In this document: one piece after another, positions 60,320-64,000 of the stretch
Position numbering within the stretch: position 1 is the stretch's first letter
How the letters are laid out: every line of letters begins with the position of its first letter
Assembly (NCBI RefSeq): GCF_014764505.1
Contig: NZ_JACXWX010000004.1
Location: 1-64,000, forward strand
Length of the DNA stretch: 64,000 nt
Source of the DNA: Phormidium tenue FACHB-886
GTDB lineage: Bacteria; Cyanobacteriota; Cyanobacteriia; Elainellales; Elainellaceae
Direction of reading: 5' to 3'
Translations under genes and position numbers: made by a program
Notes under the pieces: model-generated
What the model saw: only the letters and a program-made list of their open reading frames with translations
Database searches by the model: none
What the model was told of the DNA's origin: nothing

Positions 60320-61603
60320 ATGTCTGATTTGCTCCGCTCCGTTCGCCTGCTTGACCCCCTCTCCCATACCGATCGCCCTACAGATGTTTTGATTGCTGAG
60401 GGTATGATTCAGGCGATCGCAGAGCATATCTCCGACTCCGACCTACCTCCAGACACCCAAATTCAGGACTGTACTGAATTGGTTTTGGGCACAGGGCTGG
60501 TGGATTTGTATAGCCACTCCGGAGAGCCAGGATTTGAATCGCGGGAAACGCTAACATCGCTGATGGCGGCGGCGGCGGCAGGCGGCTTTACCCGTGTAGT
60601 ACTGCTGCCAAATACAAATCCACCGCTCGATAGCTCAGCAGGGGCAGAATGGCTGCGATCGCAAGTTGCCCAGCTAAGAGGACGGCTGACACAAGCACCG
60701 CAGCTCCAAGCTTGGGGGGCGCTCACGTTGGGAGTGAAGGGCGAACAGATGGTAGAGCTGGCAGAGCTGGCGGCCGACGTGGTGGGGTTTGCCGATGGGC
60801 TGCCTTTGCAGAATGGGCTATTGGTGCGACGGCTTCTGGAGTATGGGCAGCCACTCGGCAAGCCGATCGCACTATGGTGTTGCGATCGGCAGCTGGCAGG
60901 TGACGGCGCAGTGCGGGAAGGCGCAGAGTCAATGCGGCTGGGAATTGCAGGCAGCCCGGCAGTTGCAGAAACAGCGGCTCTGGCGGCACTTTTGGAGCTA
61001 GTAGCGGCGATCGGCACCCCCGTTCACCTGATGCGAATTTCTACTGCTCGCAGCGTTGAGCTGATTCGGTCGGCGAAAGCACAGGGGGTGCCGGTGACTG
61101 CCAGCGTAGCCTGGATGCATCTTCTGCTGAATATTACAGACGTGTGGAGCTATGACCCCAGCCTGCGCCTCGACCCGCCCTTGGGCAATCCAGAGGATCA
61201 GGCAGCGCTAATTCAAGGCATTGAAGATGGCACAATTGACGCGATCGCCATCGACCACAGCCCCTATACCTACGAAGAAAAAACAGTTGCCTTTGCCGAA
61301 GCACCTGCGGGGGCAATTGGGCTAGAGCTAGCGCTGCCGTTGCTCTGGCAGGCTTTTGTGGCTTCGGGTCGCTGGTCCCCGCTCACGCTTTGGCGCTGCC
61401 TGAGTACGAATCCGGTAGCCTGTCTGGGCTGGCAGCAACAGCCAATCGCAGCTGGGCAGCCCGCTGAACTAACCCTGTTTGATCCGCAGAAGCAATGGCA
61501 AGTTACCGCCCAAACGCTCCAGTCGAAGTCAATTAACACGCCTTGGCTGGGGCAAGAGCTGCGAGGTCGGGTTGTCAGAATCTGGAATGATTCTTTGCGC
61601 TGA
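60320..61603 (+). CDS. Dihydroorotase-like protein with lost metal ligands
   Basis: A 427-residue amidohydrolase-fold protein close to dihydroorotase (GLVDLYSHSGEPGFESRETL, VVLLPNTNPPLDS, AIDHSPYTYEEK, GLELALPLLW). The expected HxH is Y-S-H, the HCED and HIST histidines are missing (LWCCD, MRIST), and the Lys and PHH sites are changed. The zinc site therefore looks inactive. In some bacteria a non-catalytic homologue (PyrC') is a structural partner of aspartate transcarbamoylase, a plausible role here. It is separated by 286 non-coding bases from the kinase gene. Confidence 0.85.
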   Translation: MSDLLRSVRLLDPLSHTDRPTDVLIAEGMIQAIAEHISDSDLPPDTQIQDCTELVLGTGLVDLYSHSGEPGFESRETLTSLMAAAAAGGFTRVVLLPNTNPPLDSSAGAEWLRSQVAQLRGRLTQAPQLQAWGALTLGVKGEQMVELAELAADVVGFADGLPLQNGLLVRRLLEYGQPLGKPIALWCCDRQLAGDGAVREGAESMRLGIAGSPAVAETAALAALLELVAAIGTPVHLMRISTARSVELIRSAKAQGVPVTASVAWMHLLLNITDVWSYDPSLRLDPPLGNPEDQAALIQGIEDGTIDAIAIDHSPYTYEEKTVAFAEAPAGAIGLELALPLLWQAFVASGRWSPLTLWRCLSTNPVACLGWQQQPIAAGQPAELTLFDPQKQWQVTAQTLQSKSINTPWLGQELRGRVVRIWNDSLR

Positions 61604-62009
61604 AGTCATGAGGTGGGAGAGCCGATTGACCAAAGAATTGAGATGCACTGAAGCAGAAGTTGTACAATTGAAAGCCAAGAATGCAGATAGAACTGCGCTT
61701 TGGGAGAGGCTCAATTCTCTCTCAGTTTCGTTTTAACTGTTTAACTGTGGTGTGGTGCGGTATTAGTTGGGTGTTTCTAGCCGTTTGGAGCTGAGAGCGA
61801 TTCCTGCTCGTCACTTTTGCCATTCTCTTCTGGTGCTGTGCCAGAAATTTATCCCCTCAGCATTCCGTCTGTTTCCTGTTCAGCGTGCCGCATTGACCAG
61901 ACGACCGTTTGAAAAGGTGCGATTTGCAGCATCGACGTCGCCTTTTATCCCAACTGTACTGCGCAAGCTTCTAATCCTTCGCGGCAACGTTTAGAGAGTT
62001 TTCGTTTGC
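61604..62009. other. Spacer before the helicase gene
   Basis: About 405 bases. A short charged frame near 61640-61736 has no ribosome binding site and is not called. The promoter of the SNF2-type helicase gene should lie in the second half; no element stands out. Confidence 0.4.
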
Positions 62010-64000
62010 ATGGCAATTCTTCATGGCAGCTGGGTTCTTCAGCCTCAAAGTCAAAGTCAATCTTCCGGTTTAACTCCTCCCCAATCTGAGGCGAATGACG
62101 ATCGTGCTTATTTCTTTGTTTGGGGCGAAGTTTGGCGGCGAGTAGAGCCGATCGAGACCCAAAACACTGACAGCAGCAACGTGCTGCAGCCGGCTGTTCC
62201 CCTTCATCCTTTCACGATGTCCGCTGAAGAGCTGCGCGATCTGCTGCGATCGCTCCACGGTTCGCAGCAAATCAACTGGACAGCAGCAGATTTTCCGTTA
62301 GATGTGCCAACCGCCTCTCGTGCCAAATCTACTAAGGCAGAAGCGACAACGCCCAAACGCAGCGCTACTCAAACGTTAGAAGCTGTGCCATCCCGCTGGC
62401 AGTCGATCGCCCTGTCTGCTCCAACTTATCGTATAGAGCAGTCGAATAGGGTGGCATTGCTGCCACAGCATTCTGGGACGCAGCCTTCCCCCACGGCAGG
62501 GGATTCTGATAGCAACAGCACTACAGGTGATTCGGCGGTAATCTTCTGTCCTTGGCAAATCCAGGGCATTTGCCTTACTGCCCCAGAAGCCTTGCAGCTC
62601 CTGCATTCTCTGCCGCTTAGCTCAGTCCAAGATGACGAATTTGGCTGGCTGGGAGCAGATCTGCGCTTCTGGTCTCACATTGCTCGCTGGCGGCTTGACT
62701 TACTCGCTCGTGCCAAATTTCTGCCGGTTCTGGAGAAGCAAACCGATGCTGATGCGATCGCTCATTGGCAAATCTTGCTCGATAGTGCCACCGACCAGGC
62801 TCGACTAGAGCAATTTGTCCGGCGGATGCCCGGTCTATGCCGTGCTTATGGCACAGAATCAACGCTCCAGTCTGCCCCATCCCTGCTGCTGTCTTTCTTG
62901 AACCAAACGATCGACACAGCCGCGCGATCGCAGCTTGCTACACAGCCGCTGCCTGCCGTGCCGCTGCCCAAAGACGTTCCTCTGCGCGAATGGCTCCATG
63001 CTCTCGGTAATTCTGCGGTACTAACGGCAGAGTCAGGTAAGCTCGATCGCCTCTTTGCAGCGCTTACTGCTTGGACGGCTCCGATTCAGGCGCAGCTCAG
63101 CCAGAAGATCGCTTCGTTTCGGACGTGCTTCTACCTGCAGCCGCCTGCTAGCGGGCGCGATTGGACGTTGGAATATTATCTGCAGGCAGTCAACGATCCA
63201 GCCTTCCTGGTTGGGGCACGGATCATTTGGAGTCAGCCCGTAGAGCGACTGGAGTACATGGGACGGACGATCGACCAGCCGCAAGAAACGCTGCTGGCAG
63301 GGTTAGGGTTGGCATCGCGGCTGTATCCGGTGATCGAACCTAGCTTGCAGGCACAGCAGCCGCAGTTTTGCCAGCTCAATCCGCTTCAGGTGTATGAGTT
63401 CATCAAGTCGGTTGCCTGGCGGCTACAAGACAGTGGCTTTGGCGTCGTGCTGCCACCCAGCCTCTCCAGCCAGGAGGGTTGGGCAAACCGGCTGGGTTTG
63501 CGGGTGCAGGCAGATGCGCCCAAGCTGGGCAAAAACCAGCGTTTGGGGTTGCAAAGCCTGCTCAATTTCAAATGGGAGCTGACGATCGGCGGACAGCGGC
63601 TCTCCAAGGCAGAGTTCGATCGGCTCGTTACTCTCAATATGCCCTTGGTGGAGGTGAACGGCGAATGGGTGGAGCTGCGCCCCCAAGATATCAAAGCGGC
63701 TCAATCTTTCTTTGAAAGCCGCAAAGACCAGATGGCGCTGTCACTGGAAGATGCCCTCCGCATCAGCACAGGGGATACGCAAATGCTGGAGAAGCTGCCG
63801 ATCGTCGGCTTTGAGGCATCAGGCACTCTGCAAGAGCTAATCAACGCCCTTACAACCGGCAATCAAAGCATTGAACCCCTTCCCCCGCCCAAACAGTTCA
63901 AAGGTGAACTGCGCCCTTACCAGGTGCGGGGGGCGTCTTGGCTGGCATTCCTAGAGCGCTGGGGGTTGGGTGCTTGTCTAGCAGATGATATGGGATTGGG
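62010..64000 (+). CDS. SNF2-family helicase, N-terminal part (runs off the window)
   Basis: An open frame of 663 codons from ATG 62010 continues past the end of the window. It begins MAILHGSWV and has FFVWGEVWRRVE, a typical start of cyanobacterial SNF2/Rad54-type helicases. A long SNF2-associated region (to about residue 620) precedes FKGELRPYQVRGASWLAFL, the Q-motif/motif Ia entry, and the window ends inside motif I at LADDMGLG. The catalytic core lies outside. Such proteins are double-stranded DNA translocases; a role in repair or transcription is likely. Confidence 0.9.
   Translation, partial: MAILHGSWVLQPQSQSQSSGLTPPQSEANDDRAYFFVWGEVWRRVEPIETQNTDSSNVLQPAVPLHPFTMSAEELRDLLRSLHGSQQINWTAADFPLDVPTASRAKSTKAEATTPKRSATQTLEAVPSRWQSIALSAPTYRIEQSNRVALLPQHSGTQPSPTAGDSDSNSTTGDSAVIFCPWQIQGICLTAPEALQLLHSLPLSSVQDDEFGWLGADLRFWSHIARWRLDLLARAKFLPVLEKQTDADAIAHWQILLDSATDQARLEQFVRRMPGLCRAYGTESTLQSAPSLLLSFLNQTIDTAARSQLATQPLPAVPLPKDVPLREWLHALGNSAVLTAESGKLDRLFAALTAWTAPIQAQLSQKIASFRTCFYLQPPASGRDWTLEYYLQAVNDPAFLVGARIIWSQPVERLEYMGRTIDQPQETLLAGLGLASRLYPVIEPSLQAQQPQFCQLNPLQVYEFIKSVAWRLQDSGFGVVLPPSLSSQEGWANRLGLRVQADAPKLGKNQRLGLQSLLNFKWELTIGGQRLSKAEFDRLVTLNMPLVEVNGEWVELRPQDIKAAQSFFESRKDQMALSLEDALRISTGDTQMLEKLPIVGFEASGTLQELINALTTGNQSIEPLPPPKQFKGELRPYQVRGASWLAFLERWGLGACLADDMGL

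Noticed and set aside
60463-61017. 184-codon minus-strand frame
   Set aside because: Antisense to the dihydroorotase-like gene; Ser/Ala-rich shadow.
1-64000. CRISPR arrays, tRNA and rRNA genes
   Set aside because: No regularly spaced direct repeats and no tRNA-like T-loop or acceptor pairing were recognised by eye; a tool search could still find something.

Overview
The window is chromosomal DNA from a cyanobacterium, most likely a filamentous Leptolyngbya-like lineage. Evidence for this is psbU (the 12 kDa extrinsic protein of photosystem II), the HIP1 octamer GCGATCGC recurring on both strands, DevA/DevC-type exporter genes, an NnrU/Z-ISO-type carotenoid isomerase homologue, an RTX secretion locus and a long pentapeptide-repeat protein. 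The genus is an inference. I saw no rRNA, tRNA or CRISPR array.

Positions 1 to about 13,100 form an accessory region of small detoxification-type genes and debris: short-chain dehydrogenases (one intact, one frameshifted, one cut by a 139-bp inverted-repeat element), a headless NmrA-like gene, carboxymuconolactone-decarboxylase (AhpD-fold) proteins, a VOC protein, alpha/beta hydrolases, a SnoaL-like protein and MarR and XRE regulators. It holds an ECF41-type sigma factor gene whose presumed target operon (AhpD-like protein, small membrane protein, sigma factor) is preceded by an exact TGTCACA-N16-CGTC promoter. A 2.6-kb segment with the XRE regulator and a hydrolase is bounded by two inverted 87-bp copies of a palindromic repeat, next to an IS630-type transposase remnant.

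Positions 13,138 to 25,264 are mostly housekeeping: Anbu-type proteasome homologue, S4 RNA-binding protein, psbU, nadB, NnrU/Z-ISO homologue, thioredoxin-like protein, acetyltransferase, epimerase, a DevA/DevC pair without DevB, and a MerA-like flavoprotein beside a TVP38 membrane protein.

Positions 25,450 to 31,410 hold three overlapping genes: a TerB-N/TerB/TerB-C protein, a BrxD-like ATPase and an Lhr/BrxHI-like helicase. They look like one translationally coupled machine related to BREX and Ter components but without a BREX methylase or PglZ; this is the best candidate for an undescribed conflict system. Next to it (31,421 to 39,684) lies a probable amine-utilisation cluster: class I glutamine amidotransferase, two PhyH-type dioxygenases (one with an altered iron site), an APC permease, a glutamine-synthetase-like ligase, a papain-like protein and an aldehyde dehydrogenase. 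Its logic resembles the Puu gamma-glutamyl polyamine pathway, with dioxygenases where the flavin oxidase would be.

Positions 39,828 to 45,276 are a type I secretion locus: an RTX lectin, an exporter ATPase with an inactivated C39 domain, and a parvulin-like isomerase, with a pair of 98-bp repeats flanking the RTX gene. The rest (45,529 to 64,000) is a mix of coaE, a trypsin-like protease, the pentapeptide protein, an FTR1 permease, hrcA, a rhodanese, an oxidoreductase, a CAAX-type protease, a tandem histidine phosphatase, an MFS transporter, a histidine kinase, a dihydroorotase homologue that has lost its metal ligands, and the start of a SNF2 helicase that runs off the end.
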